Below are positions 63,340 through 64,000 of a DNA stretch of 64,000 bases, piece by piece (position 1 is the first letter of the stretch; every line of letters begins with the position of its first letter). The stretch spans positions 248,001 through 312,000 of the forward strand of contig CBDICG010000002.1 in assembly GCA_965277275.1 (NCBI GenBank), written 5' to 3'. A model generated the notes under the pieces. The model saw nothing but the letters and a program-made list of their open reading frames with translations. It was not told the origin of the DNA and ran no database searches. Source of the stretch: HLUCCA09 sp965277275. GTDB lineage: Bacteria; Pseudomonadota; Alphaproteobacteria; Rhodobacterales; Rhodobacteraceae. The position numbers and the translations under genes are program-made.

Positions 63340-63999
63340 CTAGCGATTGCGTTGCCCCCGAGAGAGTGCGCGACCGACCTGTGCAGCGATCTGGCCCTGT
63401 CCGCGACGGAAGCTCTCCGCATCAGGCGTGGTGACGTTCATCACAACCTGTACGGGTCGTCCGCCCCCCGTCATCTTGACGCCAAGGCTCCCATCGGACC
63501 CGCGCTCAAGCGGCAGAATAGCCTCCGGCCCCGCTTCCCCCATGAGCCCGGTTCCGCCGCGCATCGGAAACGTCGTCGGGGATGAAACGACCCCCCCGCG
63601 TGCGAAGGGCATCACCTTGCCTTGGCTGAATGCACCACCTTGGGCGAACCCGACGGCTCCCAGCCCGTTGCCCAGCAGTCCGCCGATTTGCCGCGCAACG
63701 GGGTTGATCGCAGAGGAATAAGCGGCGTTCACAATCGAATTTGCCACCGTCCGCAAGGCATCGGACGCCTTCATGCCGTCGAAGACAAGGCCATCGAAGG
63801 CACGTCTCAATCCACGACTGATCGAATTGGAGAGCGTGCCGACGCTGGATTGCGCCTGACCCATGCTCGCGCGCATCCGCGTAAGCTCCGCATCGAACTG
63901 TGCGACCATCGCTCCTGCGCCGCCCAGACCGTCTTCCAGGCGCTCAAGCTGGTCTTCCAGAGCTTCTGACCTGGATTGGAATTCATCTGCCATCGCCAT
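63340..63999 (-). CDS. GTA tape-measure protein, N-terminus at window edge
   Basis: About 219 residues. It has an N-terminal coiled coil (LEDQLERLEDGL), a middle Gly/Ala helical part (AINPVARQIGGLLGNGLG) and the C-terminal GEAGPEAILPLERG motif typical of small phage tail tape-measure proteins (g11). The ATG at 63999 or 63993 lies at the window edge; the rest of the GTA cluster is expected to continue beyond 64000. Confidence 0.88.
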   Translation of the reverse strand: MAMADEFQSRSEALEDQLERLEDGLGGAGAMVAQFDAELTRMRASMGQAQSSVGTLSNSISRGLRRAFDGLVFDGMKASDALRTVANSIVNAAYSSAINPVARQIGGLLGNGLGAVGFAQGGAFSQGKVMPFARGGVVSSPTTFPMRGGTGLMGEAGPEAILPLERGSDGSLGVKMTGGGRPVQVVMNVTTPDAESFRRGQGQIAAQVGRALSRGQRNR

Positions 64000-64000
64000 C

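Overview
The window is a GC-rich alphaproteobacterial chromosome segment, most likely from a marine Rhodobacteraceae (Roseobacter-type) bacterium. The evidence is the RcGTA-type gene transfer agent genes at the right end, a heterotetrameric sarcosine oxidase locus, pyruvate dehydrogenase with a lipoyl domain fused to E1-beta, and a short intergenic repeat (core GTATTTGGACCAAGATGAA) that I associate with this family. Most genes are housekeeping and were recognised by family motifs.

Layout. 1-10 kb: NAD kinase (cut by the window edge), glyA, a surE-pcm-nlpD-like operon in the same order as in E. coli, a probable secreted DUF4214 protein, an SDR, a small secretion-domain-like protein and purF. 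10-17 kb: aqpZ, sodB, then three tandem paralogs with glycosyltransferase-2 domains, two of them fused to a sulfotransferase domain. 17-22.5 kb: soxB, soxD, soxA and soxG for sarcosine oxidase, with two small membrane-protein genes on the opposite strand splitting soxB from soxDAG. 22.8-25 kb: ccmI, ruvX, a DUF1289 gene and tRNA-Asp. 25-31 kb: a DMT transporter, then a photoactive yellow protein (PYP) locus holding pyp, an atypical 4-coumarate-CoA ligase-like gene and two unrecognised genes. No tyrosine ammonia-lyase is visible. 31-39 kb: agmatinase, an M20 amidohydrolase, mazG, nnr, glnB-glnA and a 7-bp tandem repeat. 39-49 kb: phosphomannomutase, proS, a DUF3179 protein, two tandem cyclophilins, pgk, an SDR, DUF2461 and YdeI-like genes, and class I fructose-bisphosphate aldolase. 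49-56 kb: a matrixin-like secreted protein with an altered zinc motif, an ftsB-like gene, the pdhA-pdhB-x-pdhC operon and cysE. 56-64 kb: the 3' end of a gene transfer agent cluster (tape measure, distal tail, hub, peptidase, megatron), followed by a DUF2793 gene and a small conserved gene.

The most unusual parts are the PYP locus, with its divergent ligase and two unknown partners; the GT2/sulfotransferase trio, whose third member has lost key residues of both domains; the broken-up sox operon; the matrixin with a mutated HExxH motif; and a stretch of visibly lower G+C inside the GTA megatron gene. All calls come from reading the sequence and from memory of protein families. No database search was run.
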